Shown piece by piece: positions 34,354 through 46,794 of a DNA stretch of 64,000 bases. The stretch covers positions 1 to 64,000 of the forward strand of contig JAXGGA010004741.1 of the NCBI GenBank assembly GCA_038373865.1. Reading direction: 5' to 3'. Both the position numbers and the translations under genes were made by a program. The notes under the pieces are model-generated. The model saw only the letters and a list, made by a program, of their open reading frames with translations, had not been told where the DNA came from and ran no database searches. The DNA comes from Uloborus plumipes (taxonomy: Eukaryota; Arthropoda; Arachnida; Araneae; Uloboridae). Each line of letters opens with the position of its first letter. The stretch's first letter is position 1.

Positions 34354-34653
34354 GGGGCCGTGGTGGCTCGATCGGTAAGGCATCGGACTCATGTCCGGAG
34401 GGACCCGGGTTCGATCCCAGCCGATCAAAGATCCACCGCCTTGATTAATGGTGGCTGGGAGGCGTTAAAAATGTCGTGGTCACAAAGTCCTCCAAGTGAA
34501 ACGATACCTCTGGGGGTGCTAGGGCCTATGGTTTGCTCGACCCTAGGTTCTGGTTCAAAATTAAGAATAGAGCGCTCTTCAGGGCCCTATCCCGGTTAAA
34601 CCACGAAGCTGTGGTAGGTACGGGGGACTCTGGAGAGTGTGAAATGAAATGAA
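34354..34653 (+). mobile_element. tRNA-derived SINE (family A), copy 1
   Basis: The head reads GGCCGTGGTGGCTCGATCGG (A box) and GGGTTCGATCCC (B box). The body has CCTCCAAGTGAAACGATACC and CCCTATCCCGGTTAAACCAC, ending in GAAATGAAATGAA. The 14-base target duplication AGTCCATGGATGGA flanks it (34340-34353 and 34654-34667). Highly similar to 60207-60487. Confidence 0.96.
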
Positions 34654-34667
34654 AGTCCATGGATGGA

Positions 34668-35750
34668 ATAACGTGATGGGATACACGAGCTGGTAGTGTT
34701 TTGCATGTTTCTGCCTTAACCCTGGCTTAGGGGCGGTTACTTACTGCTTTATATTTCCATATACTTTCTTCAAGACATGAATCTCAATTTAATGTTTTTA
34801 AATATTATTGTTTCATTGAAATTTTGAAAATAACTTTCAAAATTAACCAAACCTACTTGAGAATTTTTCTTTTTAAAGGTTTTGTTTTTGAAACAAAACT
34901 GAGGTTCGCGTTATTGAAATAGTCAAGTCTAACGTACAAAAAAAGCTTCATAAACATAAATATAATTATAAAAAACCTCTTTGAGATACCCTACATGCAA
35001 AACGAAACACAGACTTCTAAAGAACAGCTCCCGTTGACATAATCTCATTGAGGAAAGTTTATGGGGGTTTTTTTTCTTTACTTCTACGATTGCTCGAAAA
35101 GTTTTTCCTGTATAGTAAAAAATAAGGTTCCAAACTATTCAGAATTAAAAAATGCACAACACATATTTTCTCCAGAAAATCGAAAATTCAGAAAGCTAAG
35201 ACTCTAACCCCCTTAACTTATAATCAACTGCCTTACCTGTGAGCACCGTAGTTGAAAACATCGTCTGCTCAGCAACCCTATCCCGCGCTTCAGGTAACCG
35301 CCTTTACGGAAACCCATTGAGCGTCTGTTCCTTTCGCTCCCCGTCGTCGAACCACACCTTTTAGAAGCGTAGGTGGCGACACCGAAAAACGCCCCCTCCC
35401 CCCACCCCCTCTCATGCGCCTACAACTTGTTGAGTGGTCACTTGGAAGCCCCGAAGTTCGGCCGCGCCAACTTGGAAAATCAATGCGCTTGGAGTTCTTT
35501 GAAGAAGAATATGAGGATTAAGTTCCATTGATGAAGTTAAATTGAAGCTCTAAATCAGGGAGTATTCGAATTCACAATTTTCTATTATAACTATCCCATT
35601 CACTTTTTGATAGTGCTACTATATCGATTAACATGAAACTGGGAGAAATATTTATAAGTCCTGTTTAGTTATCAAAAATTAAGAAACAATAGCACTGCAC
35701 TGCAAAAAGCAAGTTGTTGTTTTTACGGAATAATACTAAAAGCAGAGGTT
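34668..35750. other. Mixed sequence, no gene recognised
   Basis: 35270-35480 is less AT-rich than the surroundings, with a C-rich run at 35392-35411, but carries no supported exon. Confidence 0.35.
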
Positions 35751-36030
35751 TCAGTTTTAAACTGTAAAAGCACAGTAATTAACTGTAAAACTAGCTTTTT
35801 TATAGTTTATTACTGTAAAATTAGCCGGATTATACTAAAAAAACAACAGTATAATACTAGCAGCAGAGGAAACCAGTTTAAAACTAAAATTCACAGTAAT
35901 AAACGAAAACTAGCAATTTTACAATTTATTACTGTAAACTAGCAATTATACAGTTTAGTGCTGCAAAATTAGCAATTTTACAGTTTATTACCGTAAAATT
36001 AGTATAAAATTAGCTGTATTGTACTTTAAA
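35751..36030. repeat. Irregular AT minisatellite
   Basis: The motif TTTACAGTTTATTACTGTAAA and parts of it (TAGCAATTTTACA, CAGTAATAAAC) recur many times in both orientations with variable spacing. Confidence 0.7.
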
Positions 36031-36284
36031 AACAACATTTATTTCTTACAGTGAATACGGCAACAAACTGAAGCCTTTTAACTGCTTTTAACACCATTCT
36101 TGCTGATGCTAATGCAAAATACCTGCCAGAATTTGAAAATGAAACCCCCCCCCCCTTTTTTTTTTCTTTTTTTTTTTTAAACTTCACCCCATTCGTTTTC
36201 CTATCTTCGTCAGTTTCATAACCCTTTATTTTATTCGAAGGGGAAGGGAACATTACATTATTTTGAAAATAACAATCATAATAA

Positions 36285-36918
36285 TAAATCAGAGAAGGAA
36301 ATAAAAAGAAATATTTTTGTCCGTCTGAATAATTTCTAAAAATTGCTTGACTTGTAATAAAGCTCTTTTTGGAACGTTGCTTCCTTCAGTATCTGTAAAA
36401 TAGGTTTCCTTACAAATGGAGAGTAGCTGCTGAAAATCCCATACGCAGGCTTCAGTTTGTGCACATTGATACACACAATCCTGAGTTAAGTTGAAAGTAA
36501 ATCGTGGGCTGTTAGCCACGAATAATATGTGCATTAGCAATCAAAAACTACCAAAATGCGACATTAAGACACCCATGCTGTTTATTAATGGAATATACAT
36601 GCGTTCCCACACGTATTTTGAATAAGCAATGCACATTCATATAAATAACAATACGACTTCGTATATCCAATTGAAATACTTAACGCTGACAGTAAGGTGC
36701 TGCCGCAAAAAAAAAATAATAAATAAATAAATAAAAATAAAGAAGGAAACGAAAAGAAATATTTTGGTCCATCTGAGTAACACTCTAAAAATTACTTGAG
36801 TTATGATAAAACTCATTTTGAACGTAGCTTCCATAAGGATCTGTAAATGTGCTTTCCTTACAAAGAGAGAGTAATTGCTGAGAAACATATTCATACGTAT
36901 CAATCTGACTGTGCGCAT
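36285..36918. repeat. Diverged 440-450-bp duplicated unit, copies 1 and 2
   Basis: Unit 1 (36285-36720) and the start of unit 2 (36740-36918) share GAAGGAAAYRAAAAGAAATA, TTTGTCCRTCTGA, GTTGCTTCC-like, ATCTGTAAA and TTTCCTTACAAA. Two further copies lie at 39610-40050 and 40055-40230. The minus-strand frame at 36289-36540 has an exon-like look, but it is broken in the other copies, so I treat it as non-coding. Confidence 0.7.
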
Positions 36919-37619
36919 TAGTGCTACGACATCGATGTCGAAGTTTTAAAAACACTTTGTTTAGAAAGATCGATGTTTTAACCATCGGTGTTTCACGGTC
37001 GATGTTTTTACCATCGATGTTTCACAGTCGATGCTTTTACCATCGATGTTTCACGGTCAAACTGCAGAATTAATCTCATTGAAAAAAGTTTCCTATGATT
37101 ATTATCCATGTTTTGAGCTCGATATTTTTTCAGCATCGCTAATTTGTTCTCACGGGCTTTTTTCTTTTATGTCATTATGTCAATGAATATTTCAGCACGA
37201 AAAAAAAAAAGCGAAAACAAATTTGTTGTTTTTATTCAGCAGAAAAAAAAAGTTACTTCCTTAATCAGTAATTGCCATATCTATCACAATATTAAAACTT
37301 TTGTACAATTAGCGTCGATGTCTAACAGTCAATATCTATTTCGGAGATAAAGGAAACGCGCGATGTCTCTAATTAAGAGATAAAACAGGGCGGGATGTAA
37401 CGAGGGGATACTATTAATTCAAATTCGTACGTAGCATATCTAAATTAAAGGATCGATGTTTTGAAACATCGATTTTTTTATCGATGTATCAAGACCATCG
37501 ATGTATGTAATTTCCAGCATCGATGTTTCCAAACATCGATGTATCAAGACCATCGATGTATAATTTCCAACATCGCTGTTTCCAAACATCGATGGTTTGT
37601 CATAGATGTCGCAGCGCTA
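36919..37619. mobile_element. Non-autonomous hAT element rich in CATCGATG
   Basis: Ends TAGTGCTACGACATCGATG and CATAGATGTCGCAGCGCTA form imperfect inverted termini, and the 8-base duplication GTGCGCAT flanks it at 36911-36918 and 37620-37627. The interior has dozens of ATCGATG words in both orientations near each end. It is inserted in the second 450-bp repeat unit. Confidence 0.88.
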
Positions 37620-37627
37620 GTGCGCAT

Positions 37628-38440
37628 TAATACCAGAGTTGCCAAACATTCCAGATTCTAATTGATAGTATTATGAAAAACTATCCCGCATTTCGAGGAA
37701 TATTGATACGGGACGGATAAAGTCCCGTATTCTAACTAAAAGCTGCACTTTATAAAACGAGCTATTATTTTCAGAAAAAAGAAAGAAAAAAAAACAGAGT
37801 AAAACAAAAAATGAATGAAGAGCTATAAGAAAATTGCGTGGCAGCAAAAGTTAAAAAAAATTTGAACCATAATGCTTTTCTGTTCTGAAGTTTTATGTTC
37901 AGTTAGAGCAAAGAAATCATTGCGACAAATAATTCAACAAATATAAACTACAATGAGATTGAGGACAACTTAAAGACGCATCAAAACTTGGAGGAATTTT
38001 CACATCACTAAAATCAAGAAACAAATATGATTGAAAAATAAGGGTTGGTCAACATTATATTAGAATAATTATTATCTTATAATATTGGAAAAACTGTCGT
38101 TTTTATTCCTAAAAATTATGAATATATGTTTCTTTTAATAATGTTTTTAGTAAATTCAAGGAGTAAGGTTTAACTGCAGGTATGCTGAATTGTAAAATAA
38201 AAATTTTTGTTAATTTAAAGAATATTTTACACGCAAACAACTCCTATTTGCTTTTGTAGCATTATGAAGTCGTACATATTCCCTCTAAACATTAGTCATC
38301 AGTAGGAGCGAGAAGTATACCTCTATGCCAGGAAAAATAATTAAATTATAGTTAAAAAACTAAAAAATACGTTTTTAGAGTGAATCAAGCTATAAAAAGC
38401 TTTAACCCATGATGTATTATAAGTTTACGTGCAGTTATAA
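37628..38440. other. AT-rich sequence, nothing recognised
   Basis: No repeat or coding signal seen. Confidence 0.35.
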
Positions 38441-38443
38441 AAC

Positions 38444-38690
38444 ACATCAGCATGTAAATATAGTTTAGTCTTTAGTATTAGCTATAACATTAAATATATT
38501 ACTTTTATATTTGCGAAGAACGTGAATTTTATCTTTTATTCAGATATATGCAAGCAATTGAAACATCTATTATACATCAACATGTAATAATACAGTTTAG
38601 CCTTTAGTATTAGTAATAGTATTAAATATATTACTTTTATATTTGCAAAGAACGAGAATTGATCTTTTATTCAGAGTAACATACATACAT
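38444..38690 (+). repeat. 130-bp tandem duplication
   Basis: ACATCAGCATGTAA at 38444 and ACATCAACATGTAA at 38574 start two copies that share TTTAGTATTAG, TTAAATATATTACTTTTATA, GAAGAACG-like and ATCTTTTATTCAGA. A CATACATA microsatellite follows. Confidence 0.88.
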
Positions 38691-38963
38691 ACATATATAC
38701 ATACAAATCCGCATGTGGAACTAATAAAAGCGTATTAAAAAGTAGTGACATTTAAGGGAAATGAAAAAAATGTTGGTTAAGAAATCACAAAGCGGTGTGG
38801 GTCTTCATAGGCGCAAAAAAGCTTCATCCATTACCTTTTAAAATTACAGCTTTATAATGAAACATAGGAGCGTCACTTGAGGGACAAAATGGTGATTTGG
38901 AATAGCCCTACATTGCTTCTCAAGCAACAATATGAATTTTTATATCCAAGTGATATACGTACT

Positions 38964-39064
38964 TTTTTTCTCCTCCATGCCCCACCTATTAGCATGAAGC
39001 CTTAGGTTCCATCGCCCGGGGGTCCGCGGAGCGGGCCCCCGCGCGACAAGGCGCTGGAGGCCGG
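38964..39064 (-). mobile_element. GC-rich poly(A)-tailed retroposed insertion of unknown source RNA
   Basis: The 15-base duplication AGTGATATACGTACT flanks it at 38949-38963 and 39065-39079. On the minus strand the 101-base insert starts CCGGCCTCCAGCGCC, has a strong hairpin (GGGGGCCCGCTCC with GGACCCCC), and ends GAGGAGAAAAAAA. This is the signature of a reverse-transcribed short RNA. I do not recognise the RNA and see no tRNA boxes. Confidence 0.8.
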
Positions 39065-39086
39065 AGTGATATACGTACTGGTGACG

Positions 39087-39608
39087 TTAACCCATTAATG
39101 CTTAGCGTCCCTTTTTAAGGACGGTCCAAAAAAGGGCCTGAATTTCGCAAAAATGAAAATTTCAGCCAAATAATAGTGTTCAATTAGTACCTTCGTATTA
39201 TTACAATTCGTTATTAAAAGATTGCAGCACATAACCATTGTAAAGTGTGTTCTGTAACAGTTTTAATATGATCTTAATAAAAAATGACATCGCTCACAAT
39301 CTCAATAAAAAAAGCTAAGTTTTCAAAGTTATTCCCAGCTTCCCAGTTTATGTTAATTGCTGATTTTATTTCTTCTTATAAAATGCCTCTTTAAATAGTA
39401 TATCGTAGGCAGAAAAAAATTTTAGTAAAAAAAGTATGTACCCTCTGGGGTCTATCTTAACTTTTAAGGGACGATTTTTCTTTCCTTATTAAAAAAAATA
39501 GTTTTTTACGTGATATTTTTTTTAATTATTTTTCCTGTCCATTAAACACTGTTTGCAGCCAGTATATAAAATATCTTTGGAAAAAAATGTCAGGCATTAA
39601 TGGGTTAA
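39087..39608 (+). mobile_element. piggyBac-type MITE, full-size copy
   Basis: TTAACCCATTAATGCTTAGC at the left and GTCAGGCATTAATGGGTTAA at the right, both including TTAA. Inside are GTCCCTTTTTAAGGAC and GGGACGATTTTTCTTTCC. 522 bases, no transposase. Same family as 12959-13188 and 47352-47874. Confidence 0.9.
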
Positions 39609-39609
39609 A

Positions 39610-40230
39610 GAACTCAGATGGAAGAAAAAAGAAGGAAACGAAAAGAAACATTTCTGCACATCTCGATCATGCTGATAACTGCCTGAGTAGTGAAATAACT
39701 TTTTCTGAATGTAGGTTGCTTCCTGAAGTATCTGTAAATAGGGTTTTCTTACGAAGAGATAGTAGTTGCTGAGAAACATATTCTCAGGCTTCCATCTGAC
39801 TGCGCATTCATACGCAAAATCCTAAGTTAACTTGAACGTAAATCGTGGATTGTTATCTATGAATTAGAGGAGCTTTATGATGAAAAAATACAGATGTGCA
39901 ACATTTAGTCGTTCAGGCTTTTCTAAGTGGAATATACACGCGTTTTCACATGTATTTTTAATACAAAAATACACATTTGCATGCAATAATACGACTTTTA
40001 TAACTTATAGAAATACGTACCACTGACGGTAATATAGTTTTGAAAGAAACAAACAAACAAAGGAAACCAAAAGAAATATTTTTGCCCATCTGGGTAAAGG
40101 GTAATGCTGAAAATTGCTTCACGTATGACAAAACCCTTTTCAAAAGGTTACCTGCATGGTTTCCTTACGAAGAAAGTATAATTGCCGAGAAAAATATTCT
40201 GAGGCTTCGATCTGACAGTACGCGATGACG
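39610..40230. repeat. Diverged 440-450-bp duplicated unit, copies 3 and 4
   Basis: Copy 3 starts directly after the piggyBac-type MITE with AGATGGAAGAAAAAAGAAGG, and copy 4 begins near 40055. Words shared with 36285-36918: TGCTGAGAAACATATTC, CTAAGTTAACTTGAA, GTAAATCGTGG, GGAATATACA and CACATGTATTTT. Confidence 0.7.
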
Positions 40231-42450
40231 ACACAAAATAGGGTCATTCCATGTTAAGTGGAACTCGACCCTCTCCGATTTTGATGATTTTTTTTTTTTT
40301 TTTGGATGTACATATAAGATTTGCATGAAGCCATACCAAAATATTGCTCCATAAGCCCTATGGTTCAGCCAATATAAATTATTTTTTAAAGGCCTCTTTT
40401 TCGTGTCCCGAAAAAAGTGACCGAATCGTCAAGTATGTGCTTTTATTGCTCGCGACCTAAGACGAGTGTCAGGCTCAAATTTGGTGATTCTGATCACTAA
40501 TTAGGGTAGAATAGCCTACTTGTGTAACAAAGCTCAATGCACTGTAGATTTTTTGCAATTTGCTGCCAAAGTTGGTAAAAAATCGTATTTTGGCAAATTT
40601 TGACCACAGGTTATCAGCTTGTATACTCTGAGAGAAACTTTCTGAAGTTAATTCTTTCCTTGTTTGTGGCCTGTTAGTATTTCCAAATGGTGAGCAAGTG
40701 GCATCTTGATGGCTCAAATAATTGCTGAATTATGCGAGTTGAAATTCCAGTCAAAAATTTTTTTCTCAATTTTGGCTAAATTTCAAAGGGCCATATCTCA
40801 AAAGGGTCAGCTTGAATTTCAATTTCCATTACATCACTGAAAAGAACACACTTTTCTTAACTAAAAAACGTTATTCTTATTTTTGAGACAAACCAGTTTT
40901 AAGGGGATATTGCAGATCAAAAATGTGTACGTCATTCCACGCGAAATCAAAGAAAAAAAGACATAGAGCTTAAAAATTTATGTCAATTTGTTCTATTAAA
41001 ATTTACAAGAGCTATTTTACTTATGTTCTGATAAAAAAAACCTTTTTTAGATATTTTTGAACTTTAGTTTTTGTGTGCGCATCCGTAAAAACTCAAGAAA
41101 TAGCAAAAAAGTTTCGTTTTTGACAAAAATAATTATCTTTTTACCTTTTGCTATAAGAGCTTGATTCTTTTCCTATGCGTTATTTTAAAGCTCTTAAAAC
41201 AGAATTTCGGATGATATGTCATTTGGCAAGGTTGACGGTCATTAATATTTCAGGGTCATAAAAAGCATTTTCCCATTTTTCATCATTTTTCTTTACGGGC
41301 AAATTGCAATCATAGGCTGATTATCTAGACACATCCTCTGCAGTATAAAGAATGGATTTTCAATTACTACTTATTATATTTTTAATTACTATTGTTATCA
41401 TTTACTTGGCAAAAATAATTGCAACATTCAACTCTATCGAAAATTTTCGTTGTTGCTTTTTAGAATAATATCTTTGCAGTCACATTATACATATTTTTTA
41501 TCACATACACACCTTTTTAATTGTTTTATTTATTTATTTATCTTATTCATTAATTATTTTTATTTTTAATTTTTTGAAAAAGAAAACAATGTTTTTTATG
41601 ACCTTAAAATATTAATAACACCTTGCTAAGTGACATATCACGGTAATCAAGGAAAAAAGGAAAAATCAAGGAAAAAATGTAGAACTAAATTGTACATTTT
41701 TTTTTTATTTTGCTATCACAAATTGAATTTTAAATTTTAAATTCCCTCTAACATTTCTTTCAAATATTTTGGGTCAACAATAAAACGGTGAATGAAAAAA
41801 TAAGATAATGGAGCTCGCTTTTAAAAATTATTTCAACTTTTTTTATTTGAGCCCTTAATGTAAAAAAAAAAAAAAAAAAAAAAACACCTCCTAATGCCGG
41901 TGAAGATTGTCGAGTTTGCTGAAGCATTTTCTTATTTTTTGCGATCTGCTGATGGTGCCGCCATCTGCTATTTAAGTTAAAAGTTATAACTGAAATTGAA
42001 TATCCATATACTGGATTAGTTGATAACTGTAAATAACTTCCTCAAAAAATAATAATAACTTCTTTAGCCAGAACATTGAAAAAAAAAAACGTTTAAGCTT
42101 AGTTTTGTTTCAACCATTGTAAAAAAAATTGTATTCTGCTTTTCAAGAGGACTCATAAGAGTATCCCAAGCAACTAAAAGGTATCAACCGCGGCTCTTTT
42201 CAAAACTGGAAGCATTTAAAAAAAAACTATAAATAAATATTCGAGCAAGGCTTTAACAATTCTACTCAAAAGCATCATAGAGTGCTCATAGTTCTCTCCA
42301 CTAAACACGGTTGAGCAGTACAATTGGTGCAAGGCGGAGTAGCTTATTTTTGTTGAGAAATCATTATTAATGGGTTTTCACAAAGAAGGAGCATTGAATT
42401 AAAGCTGTAATTAGAAACTTTGCTATGAATCCTTGTAAACTGTTGTTCAA
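40231..42450. other. AT-rich repeat-derived region with a foldback
   Basis: GTCATTCCATG at 40243 and GTCATTCCACG at 40932 hint at a repeated element. Arms at about 41205-41270 and 41585-41645 are inverted copies (GATATGTCAYTTRGCAAGGT, TTAATATTT, GGTCATAAAAA). No coding sequence is supported. Confidence 0.45.
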
Positions 42451-43260
<810 letters not shown>

Positions 43261-43811
43261 TTATTATTTCTTTAATGTGTCTGTGCATGTGAACGCATTT
43301 TTCCCTTTACAGAGGAGTAAGTCTTCATTTAGCGAAAGTCTCCCCTTTCATTTTGAACTAACTACGCCCTTGGGGGACTTCTAATAAACTTACCTGTTCT
43401 GAGCATTAAATTGCATTAAATGTCTTACACCTAAACACTAAAAGAAATTTCCTTCCCTGCTCCCCCCCCCCCCCCATTGTCAATTAAGCTAAAGTGATTT
43501 TCTCTAGTTTGCACAATATCGTGACTAGCATCGTTTTTTTTTTTTTTTTTTCGTTCTTCCAAGTCCCAAGTGTGATATGAGTTTTCGTCAACTCGCTTCG
43601 TTTCAGCGCCAAATATATTTGAAAACGGTGTAGAAATTTGTTGTCTTTGAACCATTTTAAGCCATAGGAGTATTTTCCTCTTGTTTATTGCAAACATTCT
43701 TCTGTTTTTTCTTCTCCCTATTTTCATCCAAGTTTGCTCAGATTACAACAGAAGTGTTCAGTGATTCCCCCCCCCCCCTTAAACCATGGGTGGATCTAGA
43801 AATGGTTCAAG
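43261..43811. other. Sequence between microsatellite and MITE, no gene seen
   Basis: Carries poly-C runs at 43463 and 43768 and a T run at 43534. Nothing else is recognisable. Confidence 0.35.
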
Positions 43812-44002
43812 GGCGGATCCAGCTTCTGGTTAAGGAGGGGGTCATTTTTGAAAAGGAGGGGGTCAAAGTGCATTTTTTTTTGTAAAAATGGGTGGGGGGC
43901 AATTTTTTTGTAATATAAGTCCCAAAAATGCAATTTTTGCTGTATTTGGTCGGTGAAGGGGGGCGTGATGACCCCCATGACCTCACTTCTGGATCCGCGC
44001 CT
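43812..44002. mobile_element. GGATCC-ended MITE, copy 2, with 13-base flanking duplication
   Basis: Starts GGCGGATCCAG and ends CTGGATCCGCGCCT. GAAATGGTTCAAG occurs immediately on both sides (43799-43811 and 44003-44015). Interior words TCATTTTTGAAAAGGAGGG and CCCAAAAATGCAATTTTTG are shared with 32602-32815. A 13-base duplication is long for a cut-and-paste element, so the mechanism is uncertain. Confidence 0.85.
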
Positions 44003-44015
44003 GAAATGGTTCAAG

Positions 44016-46789
44016 AAGGAATTGATTGATTTTTTTTTCATTTACCTCTTTCCATCAGGTCAAGTTTTTTGCTTGCAATATTTTTTTTTTTTTTAATGTT
44101 GCATCTTTTTTTTTTTTTTTTTTTTTCGATCCACTAAAATGTTTTAAGAATCCAAACGATTCGAAAAACAAAACAATACAATTTCACAAAAATTGAACAA
44201 CGCGTTATACAGAAAAAAAAAATCTCCAATACCAAATTTACTTTTTCATCCTGATAGGATAGTGCAGATGGCAGCACTATTAGGTTTTTTTTTTTTTTAA
44301 CAAGAGCTTCCTAAACTGATAAAAATAATTTTCATTTTGCGTGATTTATTTCGAATTTTTTCATGTGTATACTTTCACGGTTCACACTTTTTGTCTTGAA
44401 AACGTTCCTTGAAATGTTAAAAAAAGTGTCGGCAATTTTCTGTTAATTTGTGTTTCTTTTATCTGTGTTAACATTCATTACATTTTTACTTTTTAGCATG
44501 AGAGCCAATATTTAGAAAAGTGCCGATTTAAAGTTGGAGTTTTCTGGAAAAAAAATTTTTTTGCAGAAAGAAACTAATATTGGATTTTAAGTCTAAATTG
44601 GGTCTAAATGCAAGAAAATAAAAGGGGGGAGGTCAAGGAAGTTATTTAACCCCTCCTTAGATTACTCACTTTTAAGCCGTTACAGATCTGATGAACGTTA
44701 CAGATCTGATGTTAATATGAGCTACATATTTGAGTTTATGCTTTCAGTCTTCGTTAACATCTCTAAATATGATATCATTTCCTTGCATTTTTAACATAGA
44801 ATTAAGATAATTATATTAAAATATATATATTAGGCTAAAAAATCAAATTTCATTATAAAAAAGCATTTCTTGAAAATAAAAGTAAGCGATAAGGTTTTTA
44901 GATAAAATAAATTATGAGATTACCAAATCCAAGCTAATAAAACATTTGTTGTGTTTTGAAACAACACACAACTTCAACTTTTTCAACCCACAACTCTGCT
45001 GCTTGCTTTTCTTTAATTAGTTGAGGGAAATTTAATTTCTTGATCAGAAATTCAAATTTAGCATGCTAGTTATTATCTAGTTATTTAGCGAAGTTATGAG
45101 AAATTGAAGCACCAAAAAAATAAATAAATAAAATAATAATAATTAATTAACTTAATTTCTGCAGTGTCAATTTTTCTTATTTTACTAACTTCTATTGTCA
45201 GGTCATACAAACCACAAATGAAGCAATTGTACTGAAACTCATTGCTTTTCATTTTTTAAGAACAAAAATATTCAATATATATGGCTAAAACCTATGATTT
45301 TTGCTTTTTATAATTCTGAAACGTGTGAGTTAGTTCTGTAACATATTCGCTGTTTTTCAATGTTACCGCTCTGACTGTTACCGATCTGACAAACTGACAA
45401 AGTTTTTTTTTTATTTCCGAGTAGATCGCACTAAACCAAAATCCAACACGTGTTTTTTTCACTTATAATAAAGGACTATACTTATATATATAAAATAATT
45501 TTTAAAATAATAAAAATTGCGCATTTTAGAGCGTGTTACCGATCTGATGACTCAAATGACACACATATTATAAAATCACTTTAAAAAATCTTACCTATAA
45601 TTTTAGATGCAGAAATGCACATTTTTAATTACGATTCGATAAAACATCCCACCAGGTACTCAGTATCACGTGGTATAGGTGTAGGAAATGATTTTGGGAG
45701 CATAAACATAGATCGGAAGTTATTGTTACCACTCTGACGGCGGAACTTGGGACACGCTTATTTCACATCAGCTAGAAAATCAGAATTCGATTAAAACAAA
45801 AATGAAGTAAAATATTGACAAAGGGGTAAAAATAGAATCGTTTTTTATGCAAGTGCGTTTTTTTGGGAAGTTAGAAAGTGCGCATGACCTGTTTGCATGC
45901 TAAGCTTTGCTACTGGGGACACGTTACAGATCTGATTTTTGATGTATAAAAGCAATATTTTCTGAAGAAAAAAAATTTTTTTTCTGATGTTATTAGATGA
46001 AATGAAAGCAGAACCTTATCTTCTTTCTGGGGAAAGTTATTTTTTTAACTAGTTATTGAAATACTAGTGAAAATTCACTTGGGACTCAAATTGGCACTTT
46101 TCTAAATATTAGCTCATAAAGGTATTTATTTATTTATGTATTGCAATTTTCTCGATAAAAAAAACATTTTTTTTAAAGTAAGAAAACTGGTTAACGAAAA
46201 ATTTTTAGAATTGTAAGAGCAAATTCAAAAAATAGGAAACCAACATTTTCTGCTGTATTTTTAAAAAACGAAACAAAATAGTTTGTTTACTTCATCAAAA
46301 TGCGAAAAGTACAATGAAAATCAGGACAAATTTACATACAACCTCAAAAAAAATTTTGTATGTTGATGGTTTAATCTAAAATAAAGAGGAGGTTGAGCCT
46401 CTTTCTATAATCAAGATCTTCTGTAATCAAGATCTAATTAATGACCATCTTACGCTGATGAGTTTTTCTTATAATTCCAAAGTACGTGCATACAATTCTT
46501 ATTGCAAATTTATTATCTCTAAGCTACTTAGTTGGAATACATGGCCGAAAACCAGAATAATTTTAAATTTTCAACATCTTTCCTAGTAAAATTTTTCTTT
46601 TTAGAAGACATCGATGGCGGCTTTGGAGACACTTTTCTCTTCGAGTTCAACATGCTTAAACAACGCGCTTAATTTAAGAAAATGAGAAACGTGTTTTCAT
46701 TAAACCATTATTATTGGAGCCACAGGTGGCAGGTCACTGACTATTCTTTTTTATTATGCTTGTACTTCGAAGAATATATTATATCCCTA
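44016..46789. other. AT-rich region with recurring GTTACAGATCTGA words and a long-range inverted repeat
   Basis: TTACAGATCTGAT or GTTACCGATCTGA variants occur near 44683, 44701, 45364, 45377, 45536, 45725 and 45926. Inverted words AATATTTAGAAAAGTGCC (44508-44525) and GGCACTTTTCTAAATATT (46094-46111) bracket them. No gene is supported. Confidence 0.5.
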
Positions 46790-46794
46790 ATTAT

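Noticed and set aside
34354..34430. Possible tRNA genes (also 60207-60280, 50840-50912, 11500-11585)
   Set aside because: They have A and B boxes but sit at the head of repeated elements with tails and target duplications, so they are SINEs. I saw no cloverleaf standing alone.
36289..36540. Minus-strand frame with cysteines (NLTQDCVYQCAQTEACVWDF) resembling an exon
   Set aside because: The same sequence in the other three copies of the 450-base unit is frameshifted or stopped, and no splice sites fit. It is kept as a finding about the repeat only.
38964..39064. rRNA gene fragment
   Set aside because: The GC-rich stretch suggested rRNA, but I recognise no conserved rRNA word. The poly(A) tail and target duplication show a retroposed short RNA of unknown source.
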